Shown piece by piece: positions 1 to 7,351 of a stretch of DNA of 10,440 nt (position 1 is the stretch's first letter; every line of letters starts with the position of its first letter). The notes under the pieces are model-generated. The model was not told the DNA's origin and made no database searches. It saw only the letters and a program-made list of their open reading frames with translations. The stretch lies in NCBI GenBank assembly GCA_002371785.1, contig DFGU01000047.1:1-10440 (forward strand), read 5' to 3'. Origin of the DNA: Bacteroidales bacterium UBA3742 (GTDB taxonomy: Bacteria > Bacteroidota > Bacteroidia > Bacteroidales > Paludibacteraceae). The position numbers and the translations under genes were made by a program.

Positions 1-3000
1 TTAGGCGCCAATTCTGTATGGGGAGAGACGGCGATATTTACTCCGTCAAGTCGCAGTGCTGGAACACTTACTGGTGCACCAGATGGGGCATCAGCCACAT
101 TCTACAATTCATATAGTAATGCAAATCAAATAACAAACAACAATACGCAAACCCTTACTATATCAGGGTTTGACGGATGTACTATTACAGGTGTTTCATT
201 AAATATGAGACGCTCCAATGGAGGTACATCCGCAAGAGTGACAGTAGCTGTAGGAGAAACGAATTTACAATCTGGCACTAATATTAATTTATCAACTACA
301 GCAAATGATTACAATGTAACATTAGTGAATACAACTACTTCCGTCGGAGAAGATGAGAACATGGTTATTACAGTAAAAGCCAATGCATCATCTGCCTACG
401 TGTTTTCGTACACTATATCATATACAACTGTTTCTTGTACGAATAAAGTAAACATTACTAACTCCAGTTTAGAAAACAATGTCACAAATGGCTCTTTTAC
501 GCTAAATAAGAAAGGCGAAATTGCTTCATGTTCAGGAGATATTAGTGTCTCCGTTACGACAACTCCTGACGTTGGATATTATGCAAGTGATGTTTCAGCA
601 CCAAATAGTTCCGATGTAACAGATAATGGAGATGGCACATGGACAGTAACTTACGATAAAAACACAAACGCCAGTTCGTTAATCGGAGTTACTTTTTCAC
701 CGCTTCCTTCCTACACCATTCGTTTCTTCGATGGAGCGACTAAGTTGAAAGAAGAATCTGTTGTTTCAGGAGGTGCGGCTACTCCACCAAGCAATCCGGC
801 GGGCTGTGAGGATTTCACATTCATAGGATGGTGGACTGCAGAATTGGCAGAAGACAACACCACTACGTATACATGGATAACGGACTTCACCGTTACCGGC
901 GATCAAGACTATTATGCGGTTTACCAACATGCAGGAGGAGGAAGTACTATTGTTTCTTTTGACGCGACAATAGATCCAGCTACTAAGGGGGGGATAACAC
1001 TTTCAGTTACCGAAGGTGCTTTGAACAACGGTACCGATTACCGTGTTTGGAAAAATCAAACAATGACGATCACTTCCTCCGTAGGAAATATGTCCTCCAT
1101 TGTTTTGACATTCGAGAACGCAAGTAATGATGGAGGAGGATGGGCTTCATCCTATAGTCCGAATGCAGCCTCATGGACATCTCCGACTGCGGACGGTGAG
1201 CAAGCACACATTACTAATATCGCGATAACAGTAGGGTCCGTGTTTTATACCACTACTGCAGATTGTAGATCGTGCTATGAACCTACTTTGACGTTCGGAG
1301 TAAGCGAAGTGAACAAGTGTGTAGGTGATAATAAGTTCACATACACTGCAACTCCGGAAAATAACCCGATGGGCGGTACGGTTACTTATTCAAGCAATAA
1401 ACCTACGAAAGCTTCTGTAGATCCATCTACTGGTGAAGTAACAATTCTCGAAGCTATGAGTAATGAGCCGGTTACTATTACGGCTACGTTGGGTGTTGAG
1501 GATGATGGTGTTAACTGCCAGAAGAAAGCAACCGCCACCTACACGCTGAATATATACAACAAAATAACCTGGCTGGTAAATGACGAAGAATACACAGCCG
1601 GTTCTCCTGCGCCTACCACACAAGTTGTGCAAGGAGGACAAATCACCCAGTTGCCGAGCAATCCTGATGGCGATGCAGTCTGCGGAGGAAAGGTATTTAT
1701 CGGTTGGACAGACCACGCGGTAGTGGACCCGGTAGCTGTAGCACCTACACCAATGTACAAGACCGCCAGTGACCTATCCGGCGTCTATATCAATAGCAAT
1801 ACAGAATTATATGCGATATTTGCGACAATAACCTCCGGAACAGGCACAACTGCTACGTATGAATTTGCCATTACATCAAGCGATTTCAGCGGAACAAGCT
1901 ATGACTTTAATAATGGCGAGCACACATCTACCGCTACAGATACTTCTAATCCGTCCAATAAAATGACTGTATCTTGGACTTCTAATAATGTTTCCAATAA
2001 TAGCGGAACTCAATGGAGAAAAAGCAACGGTTATATCTACAATTCAACCGACTTAGGAAGAATTAATAGTGTGACTATATCTGGCGATGAATTATCTGTA
2101 TATTATGGAACTTCGGAAGAACCGACAGGAACATCTCTGGGAACCAATGATGGCTTTTTCAAAGTTGCTAACGAAACAGGAGGTGCGCTTCATACCACTT
2201 CAGTAACAGTCAATTTCACTAAGTCTTCCGGAACTTCGGATACTTATTCCGACTATTCCTCGGTTTGTGGAACATGTCTTCCGGCACCGACAAGTCCTAT
2301 AGTTACGCCAAAATCCAATAGAGCGACTATTACTTGGACGGCTGTGCCTGATGCAACAGGCTACACGGTAATATGCACCGGAGGTACTGTGAATGTGGAC
2401 GGAACAACTGCAACCATTACCGGTTTGGCAAGCGAAACAAGTTATGACTTTACCATCCGTTCTCAAGGTAGCGATCCCTATTCTTGTTTCCCTGCATATC
2501 ACGGTTCGTTCACTACAACGGCTTGTGAAGATTCGCCGATCTTGGGTGCCACCTCCGTTACGCCCACAACGGCTGAACTCTCCTGGACTTGCGAGGCAGC
2601 CACAACTACCATTCGCGTTTATGAAGATGCGGAGTGCAACACGCAGTTTGGGGCAGATCATACCTTGTGTACTTCGCCATATACAATAAACTCACTAATG
2701 AGTAACACCACGTACTATTACAAAATATGGTCCGGAGCTACATGTGTATCCGCAGTGGGCTCATTCACCACAGAGGAAATCAAATTGGACATTGCGGAGT
2801 GGCAAACGGATGCAGTAGTCGTTAGTTACAATGGCGATGCAGATTTAACGCTGACTACCTTTACCGAAGAGACCCACGGTGACCCGCATGCCAATGTTGC
2901 AGAGGATATCTTCTTTAGTAAGTATTTTGAGGCAGCTGCAAACGTCAAACTGTTAGCCATCTTTAACGGAACATTAAACACCGTAGATCTCTCTAATTAC

Positions 3001-5502
3001 AAATTAGGTCTTGCACAGGCTGGAGAAGGAACGTCTGTGACGCAAAATTTTGCGTTCAAAAAGTTCTCTGAGTTTGTTAAAGCAGGTGGTGGTGGCTTAA
3101 CAGCAGATGAATTAGAGCTTAAGTCCAATGAGGAGCTAATCCTGATCACATATACAGACGTAGAAACCGATGAGGCAATTATCAAGTGCGCAAGAGATGA
3201 TGAGGAGCATTCCAAATTCAGTACGTATGTACGTTTATCTACGCCAAATCTGCAGTTTAATGGAGACGATGTTATCTCACTGCTGAACCCCGAAGGAGAT
3301 ATGATTGATCTAATCGGTGCAGGTACAAAAGACGGAGGTCTCGATCGTACAGGTGCAAGTTTTATCCATCGTTCAAGTGGGGTGGATTATAATGGATTTA
3401 TGGATAGACCGGGTGGTTGGTACACAACTTCCGGCTATCAAGCCAATAACGACAATACGGAAACATCCGGCTATGCTCTTTCTTCCAACCGCTGTCTGCT
3501 GATTCGCCGTAAATTCGTCAAATCCGGACATATCGCAGTTGAACTTAATGAAAGCGACTTTGTGACATTAGGTGCTCATACCTATATGGGAAATCCTCGT
3601 GAAGGAGAATGGAAAGGCGTGCAAATACCAGGCTCCACTACGGAAGGAACAAAGCCCGGTTTGAGCAAGTCATGCGATGGATTTGAGGTGGTGGGTAGTT
3701 ATGACTATAATGACTACTATGTGGATTTTGAAATTAGCGGCACACCGACTACTTTCGATGATATGAAGAGCAATCCGTTCGATGGAACATATGTGATTCC
3801 CGTAGCCAACTTGAATGAAAAAGCTTGTACGCAGGTTCGCATCGAGCTGAAAGACGGAAGCGATAATTTGGTCATCCGCAAAGATGTGAAAGTGCCTATC
3901 ATGATTTCTGGCAATAAGGAAACCACCGATGGTATTTTCCACTCTAATTATAAGGATGCCGATATCTGCCGCGAGTGCGATGTGGTTATCCTCAGCAATG
4001 CATCTCTGACAAAAGTGGCGGATGGTACAGCCGATGATATAGTGCGCGTACGCGATGTGAAAGTATACCCGAATGGACGATTGATTGTTCCCAGCGGTAC
4101 ACATTATAATGTCAACTCGCTGGCTTTCCGTCGTCAGGAGGATGAAGTGGCGAGTGCCAATATTCAGGGTACATTGAATGTGGAAGCAACGAATGGTACC
4201 TATCTGGATCTGCGTATTGATCCAACTAACTGGCACTTCATCACGCTTCCTTATGATGTGAACGTAAACGATATTACCTTCTCTACCGGTGACCCGGCAG
4301 TACTGGGTGCAGACTATCTACTCCAGTGGTACGATGGAGCACGGCGTGCAGCGACAAAGAATGATGATGCGTGGGAGCCCGTAACTCCAGGCTCTGTCCT
4401 CAAGGCCGGTCTGGGCTATATATGTGCGTTACCCGGTGATGGTATTATCAAGCGGGAGTTACGTTTCCCGATGGCTAACGATGTCATCATGCAAGAGAGT
4501 ACCAATAAGACAGCTTCGCCGGTTTATGGCTACGGATGCGACCAACCCTCGCTCGGTTCTAACCATAAGGGCTGGAACCTTATTGGCTCACCATACTTGA
4601 TGCCATATACATCAGACCTCGAATCGCCGCTTCGTACCGGTTTGATTATAGAAGATCATAGTTCTGATCCCTGGGATGGATCTTGGACAGATAACGGCGA
4701 TGGAATATATTATATCGCCGTCCCAATTAACAACGGCTGGGACTACTACGAGCAAGTAACAATGGCTGATTATTCTATGCCGCCGTTCACTTCGTATTTT
4801 GTTCAGATTGGTGGTAGCAACCCCACCGCCGAACAAGAAGTAGAGTTCTCGGCTGCCAGTGTTCCGCGTTCGATTGTTAGCCGCAATAGGTTGGAGGCTG
4901 AAGAAGTGGAGGACAGCTATCCGGTTTGGTGCGCGATCGACCTGACAAACCCACAGGGCGAGACCGACAAGACGACTGTCTTGATATCCAATAAATTCAC
5001 GGATGACTATGACATGATGCGTGATATGGTCAAGATGCGTGGTTCGTACTACAGTTACTACACCCGTCCGGTACTGGCCAGCCGCAACAACGAAGGCGAG
5101 ATGGCGTTCAACGCCCTGCCCGACGCAAGCGCTCTAGCCGGTATCCCGTTGAGCTTCTTCGCTGCCGGTAGCGGATCCTACACCTTCTCCTTCAACGAGC
5201 GTTATGGCCGCGAGGAGGTGAAGGAGGTGAAGCTGCTCGACAAGAACAACGGCCAGTGGCACGACCTGCTAACTGAACCCTATTCGTTCACCACCAACCG
5301 TGTGGACGACAAGAACCGCTTCGTGCTCTCGGTGCGTGTGGAGCGCAAGAAGCCGCAGACGCCGACGGGGGTAGAGCAAATCGGCAATGAACAAGGAGAC
5401 GTGGAGGGCTGTCGTAAGATACTTATGGATGGTCATATCTACATCCTCCGAGGGTCACAACTATACGACGTGACCGGTAAACAAGTGGTGAATCGTAAAT
5501 AA
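1..5502 (+). CDS. Giant modular secreted/surface protein, 5'-partial (B-repeats, Fn3, lamin-tail-like, C-terminal sorting-type tail)
   Basis: The frame is open from the first base, so the true start and any signal peptide lie upstream; the ATG at 205 is internal. Window residues 1-1833, in order: β-rich module (1-146); B-repeat of the Listeria-Bacteroides type (238-308, core FxFIGWW and closing YYAVY); second β-rich module ending in CRSC (about 317-425); bacterial Ig-like region (about 429-519); second B-repeat (522-607, FIGW and ELYAIF); third β-rich module ending in CGTC (about 612-759); two Fn3-like domains (about 761-927); lamin-tail-like domain (about 968-1176, with KLLAIFNGT, VDLSNYKL and FNGDDVISL); a long β-rich region; a recurrent Bacteroidota C-terminal sandwich (about 1640-1780, with FNALPD and NRFVLSV); and a tail ending YDVTGKQVVNRK. 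No catalytic domain is recognised. Probable role is a surface adhesin or matrix-like protein, possibly exported by the type IX system (inference). The domain calls are by eye; lamin-tail and B-repeats are the firmest. Confidence 0.9.
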   Translation, partial: LGANSVWGETAIFTPSSRSAGTLTGAPDGASATFYNSYSNANQITNNNTQTLTISGFDGCTITGVSLNMRRSNGGTSARVTVAVGETNLQSGTNINLSTTANDYNVTLVNTTTSVGEDENMVITVKANASSAYVFSYTISYTTVSCTNKVNITNSSLENNVTNGSFTLNKKGEIASCSGDISVSVTTTPDVGYYASDVSAPNSSDVTDNGDGTWTVTYDKNTNASSLIGVTFSPLPSYTIRFFDGATKLKEESVVSGGAATPPSNPAGCEDFTFIGWWTAELAEDNTTTYTWITDFTVTGDQDYYAVYQHAGGGSTIVSFDATIDPATKGGITLSVTEGALNNGTDYRVWKNQTMTITSSVGNMSSIVLTFENASNDGGGWASSYSPNAASWTSPTADGEQAHITNIAITVGSVFYTTTADCRSCYEPTLTFGVSEVNKCVGDNKFTYTATPENNPMGGTVTYSSNKPTKASVDPSTGEVTILEAMSNEPVTITATLGVEDDGVNCQKKATATYTLNIYNKITWLVNDEEYTAGSPAPTTQVVQGGQITQLPSNPDGDAVCGGKVFIGWTDHAVVDPVAVAPTPMYKTASDLSGVYINSNTELYAIFATITSGTGTTATYEFAITSSDFSGTSYDFNNGEHTSTATDTSNPSNKMTVSWTSNNVSNNSGTQWRKSNGYIYNSTDLGRINSVTISGDELSVYYGTSEEPTGTSLGTNDGFFKVANETGGALHTTSVTVNFTKSSGTSDTYSDYSSVCGTCLPAPTSPIVTPKSNRATITWTAVPDATGYTVICTGGTVNVDGTTATITGLASETSYDFTIRSQGSDPYSCFPAYHGSFTTTACEDSPILGATSVTPTTAELSWTCEAATTTIRVYEDAECNTQFGADHTLCTSPYTINSLMSNTTYYYKIWSGATCVSAVGSFTTEEIKLDIAEWQTDAVVVSYNGDADLTLTTFTEETHGDPHANVAEDIFFSKYFEAAANVKLLAIFNGTLNTVDLSNYKLGLAQAGEGTSVTQNFAFKKFSEFVKAGGGGLTADELELKSNEELILITYTDVETDEAIIKCARDDEEHSKFSTYVRLSTPNLQFNGDDVISLLNPEGDMIDLIGAGTKDGGLDRTGASFIHRSSGVDYNGFMDRPGGWYTTSGYQANNDNTETSGYALSSNRCLLIRRKFVKSGHIAVELNESDFVTLGAHTYMGNPREGEWKGVQIPGSTTEGTKPGLSKSCDGFEVVGSYDYNDYYVDFEISGTPTTFDDMKSNPFDGTYVIPVANLNEKACTQVRIELKDGSDNLVIRKDVKVPIMISGNKETTDGIFHSNYKDADICRECDVVILSNASLTKVADGTADDIVRVRDVKVYPNGRLIVPSGTHYNVNSLAFRRQEDEVASANIQGTLNVEATNGTYLDLRIDPTNWHFITLPYDVNVNDITFSTGDPAVLGADYLLQWYDGARRAATKNDDAWEPVTPGSVLKAGLGYICALPGDGIIKRELRFPMANDVIMQESTNKTASPVYGYGCDQPSLGSNHKGWNLIGSPYLMPYTSDLESPLRTGLIIEDHSSDPWDGSWTDNGDGIYYIAVPINNGWDYYEQVTMADYSMPPFTSYFVQIGGSNPTAEQEVEFSAASVPRSIVSRNRLEAEEVEDSYPVWCAIDLTNPQGETDKTTVLISNKFTDDYDMMRDMVKMRGSYYSYYTRPVLASRNNEGEMAFNALPDASALAGIPLSFFAAGSGSYTFSFNERYGREEVKEVKLLDKNNGQWHDLLTEPYSFTTNRVDDKNRFVLSVRVERKKPQTPTGVEQIGNEQGDVEGCRKILMDGHIYILRGSQLYDVTGKQVVNRK

Positions 5503-5509
5503 GGAGAGG
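5503..5509 (+). promoter_or_regulatory. Shine-Dalgarno-like site for the 227-aa gene
   Basis: GGAGAGG begins one base after the stop codon of the giant gene and lies 8 nt before the ATG at 5518. A purine-rich site this good is unusual for Bacteroidota, which rely little on Shine-Dalgarno pairing. It supports the start at 5518 and suggests translation of the small gene from the same mRNA as the giant gene. No separate promoter is visible in the 15-nt gap. Confidence 0.6.
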
Positions 5510-5517
5510 ACGCAACA

Positions 5518-6201
5518 ATGAGACTGATAGCACCGATTCAACAAATCAAAGTTAATAAGCGCAAGCAGTGGATCATTGCCGGTGGCGTGGTGTTCGGCAG
5601 CCTATGGCTGATGCTGGTGTTCTGGCTGATGACGGCCGAGAAAACTACCGTCGGTCCGGCTCCGTCGCAGGTGGCTGTTCGGTCGGCTTCGCCGACGCTC
5701 AGTACGACGCCTACCGTCAACGTCCAGATGCCTCAATACAGCCCCCTGAAGCCCATCTCATACAGCCAACCTGCACGGCATACATCTGTCATGCAGATGC
5801 CCATGAGCAGCGGCGCGACGATGACGGTCTATACGACCAGCAGCGCCAAGGTGAAGAGCATCGGCGGTGGCGGCGCTTCGTCGGGAGGCTCCGGCGGTAG
5901 TAGCAGGGGAAATAGAGGTATCAGCAATTCGGCCGTAGCCTATACCGGCGCCATATATATCCCGGTGGTCAGCAATGCCGTAACGGCCGTCGGGGCCAGT
6001 CGTGCCAACGATTTAGCCAGCACGACGATGTCCGACGAATCGACTCAGGGCTCTTCGCCCCGAGCGGTAAGCGGTAATCCGCACGGTCCGTTCCCGGATC
6101 CCGTGGGTGACATAGCATGGGGAATGATGGCGCTCCTCGCGCTCGTGTATGCGCGTACTATATATATTAGGCGACGCCGCGCTCAGAGCGAGAACAAGTA
6201 G
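5518..6201 (+). CDS. Unknown 227-aa protein with two terminal membrane segments and a tripartite C-terminus
   Basis: I do not recognise the family. It has a short basic N-terminus (residues 1-17), a hydrophobic helix (about 18-39), then about 155 residues rich in Ser, Thr, Pro, Gly and Ala, including a Gly/Ser linker (about 115-133). The end has three parts: PDPVGD (193-198), a second hydrophobic helix (about 199-217) and an RRRR cluster (218-221). With basic residues flanking both helices, the middle is probably periplasmic or surface-facing with both ends cytoplasmic; alternatively the C-terminus is a sorting signal processed after export. The start follows a good ribosome site, 15 nt after the giant gene, so the two probably share a transcript and may work together, for example in export or anchoring (inference). 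Codon use is GC-rich, like the end of the giant gene. The 3' end overlaps aroB on the opposite strand. Confidence 0.8.
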   Translation: MRLIAPIQQIKVNKRKQWIIAGGVVFGSLWLMLVFWLMTAEKTTVGPAPSQVAVRSASPTLSTTPTVNVQMPQYSPLKPISYSQPARHTSVMQMPMSSGATMTVYTTSSAKVKSIGGGGASSGGSGGSSRGNRGISNSAVAYTGAIYIPVVSNAVTAVGASRANDLASTTMSDESTQGSSPRAVSGNPHGPFPDPVGDIAWGMMALLALVYARTIYIRRRRAQSENK

Positions 6202-7262
6202 TCCAGCGCCTCGCGTATCTCGTCGTCCGTCACGTGGCTTCCCACTGCAGGATTGCCTATGTGGCGCAGCAGGGTGAAACTGATGCGATCGTCGGTATTC
6301 TTCTTGTCGTGCCGCATGCGCTCCAGGAGCTTGTCATAGTCCTTGCACGTAAATCCCGGCGCACCGTAATAGTCTTTCATGTAGCGGCTTAACTGCGAGA
6401 GTACGGCCTCCGGGAATCCCAACGCTACATGACTCAGATACAGTTCCGCCACCATGCCCCACAGCACGCAATAGCCGTGCGGACGCGGCTCTCCGCGTTC
6501 TATCAGAATCGACTCCAGCGCATGGCCTACTGTATGACCCAGGTTCAGCACCCGGCGCACGTCCTGCTCCTCCGGATCTTGCTCCACTACATAGCGCTTG
6601 ATATCCATCGAGCGCATCAGTATAGCCCGGAACTCCTCCTCCAGTGCCTCGTCCGGACGGGTCATATATTGCTCCAGGTCAAAGGCGAGCAACCGGTTCC
6701 ACTCCAGCGGGCTGGCTATCAGCGCATGCTTGATCATCTCGGCCCAACCCGACAAGAACTCCTCGGCCGGCAGGCTGCGCAGGAACGGCAGCCAGATGAT
6801 GGTCTCCAGTGCCGGACGAAACAGTCCCACCTGGTTCTTCAGTCCGCCATAGTCGATTCCCGTCTTGCCGCCATCCGAAGCGTCAACGATAGAGAGTAGG
6901 GTAGTAGGTATGTTCACAAAGGCGATACCTCGCTGGTAGCATGCTGCGGCAAAACCTGCCATATCGGTCACGACGCCTCCGCCTAGTAGCAACACGATGC
7001 TCTTGCGCGTAGCGCCCTCGGCCTGCAGCCAGTCCCATATCTTGCAGACCGTCTGGAGGTTCTTCTCCCCCTCTCCGGCCGGCAAAACCAAGGTGTGACG
7101 CTGCAGCGTATTCAGATACAGCGTGCCGAAATCGGCGATCTGCTCCATGAAGCGCGGCAGACAATGATGTGCTACGTTCTCGTCGGTGATCAAATACACC
7201 TGCTCATCTGCAAAACGAGGCAAAATACGGTGCAATTCCAGAAAAATATCGTCTGTTATCAT
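6183..7262 (-). CDS. aroB: 3-dehydroquinate synthase
   Basis: Cytoplasmic enzyme of the shikimate pathway, converting DAHP to 3-dehydroquinate with NAD+ and a divalent metal, toward aromatic amino acids and folate. The 359-aa length is normal. Visible motifs are GEGEK (63-67), the NAD-binding GGGVVTDMAGF (94-104), PTTLLSIVDAS then GGKTG (119-135), GWAEMIKHA (172-180), LGHTVGHALE (241-250), PHGYCV (261-266) and the C-terminal HDKKN (318-322). By analogy with the E. coli enzyme, the metal ligands are Glu175, His243 and His262. An in-frame ATG at 7307 would add 15 residues, but it lies upstream of the predicted promoter's start point, so the ATG at 7262 is chosen. Residue 130 is Asp in DASDGGKTG, where a small hydrophobic residue is more usual. 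The gene is transcribed divergently from the thioredoxin gene, and its last 19 nt overlap the 227-aa gene. Confidence 0.97.
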   Translation of the reverse strand: MITDDIFLELHRILPRFADEQVYLITDENVAHHCLPRFMEQIADFGTLYLNTLQRHTLVLPAGEGEKNLQTVCKIWDWLQAEGATRKSIVLLLGGGVVTDMAGFAAACYQRGIAFVNIPTTLLSIVDASDGGKTGIDYGGLKNQVGLFRPALETIIWLPFLRSLPAEEFLSGWAEMIKHALIASPLEWNRLLAFDLEQYMTRPDEALEEEFRAILMRSMDIKRYVVEQDPEEQDVRRVLNLGHTVGHALESILIERGEPRPHGYCVLWGMVAELYLSHVALGFPEAVLSQLSRYMKDYYGAPGFTCKDYDKLLERMRHDKKNTDDRISFTLLRHIGNPAVGSHVTDDEIREALDYLFSL

Positions 7263-7284
7263 AGTATATTCGCATAAAACGGCG

Positions 7285-7316
7285 CAAAAATAGTATTTTT
7301 TTTGCATTTTTGCAAA
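7285..7316 (-). promoter_or_regulatory. Bacteroidota-type promoter driving aroB
   Basis: Read on the minus strand, TTTG (7316-7313) is followed after exactly 20 nt by TATTTTTG (7292-7285). This matches the known Bacteroidota housekeeping consensus TTTG-N19-21-TAnnTTTG. Transcription would start near 7278, about 16 nt before the aroB ATG at 7262. This argues against the longer start at 7307. The call rests on the sequence match; no mapped transcript is available. Confidence 0.7.
7301..7316. repeat. Inverted repeat formed by the two divergent -33 boxes
   Basis: TTTGCA, four T, TGCAAA: a perfect 6-bp inverted repeat with a 4-nt centre. Each arm holds the -33 TTTG of one of the two divergent promoters. 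It could be only the symmetry of two matching promoter boxes, or also a binding site for a dimeric regulator; the sequence cannot separate these. Confidence 0.6.
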
Positions 7317-7332
7317 TTTTTTCGTAACTTTG
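7301..7332 (+). promoter_or_regulatory. Bacteroidota-type promoter driving the thioredoxin-antiporter operon
   Basis: TTTG (7301-7304), a 20-nt spacer and TAACTTTG (7325-7332) fit the Bacteroidota consensus TTTG-N19-21-TAnnTTTG. The predicted start point is near 7339, leaving a leader of about 12 nt before the ATG at 7352. The ATG at 7342 in the leader runs into a stop after five codons. This element overlaps the aroB promoter almost completely. Confidence 0.75.
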
Positions 7333-7351
7333 CGGCGTAAAATGGATAATT

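Noticed and set aside
205..207. ATG at 205 as the start of the giant gene
   Set aside because: The same frame is open from base 1 and already encodes β-rich module sequence upstream. There is no signal peptide after this ATG and no ribosome site before it, so the true start is outside the window.
3670..4236. Minus-strand open frame of 188 codons within the giant gene
   Set aside because: Its product is a His/Ile-rich antisense translation without domains, start context or promoter; the plus-strand frame is clearly coding through the region.
7263..7307. Longer aroB start at 7307 (15 extra residues)
   Set aside because: It would lie upstream of the predicted transcription start near 7278 and would place the coding region across the promoter. 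The extra residues are not part of the AroB fold.
7296..7320. T-rich inverted repeat as a Rho-independent terminator
   Set aside because: The arms TTTGCA/TGCAAA are only 6 bp and A/T-rich, too weak for a terminator. The region sits between two divergent gene starts, where two good promoter matches explain it better.
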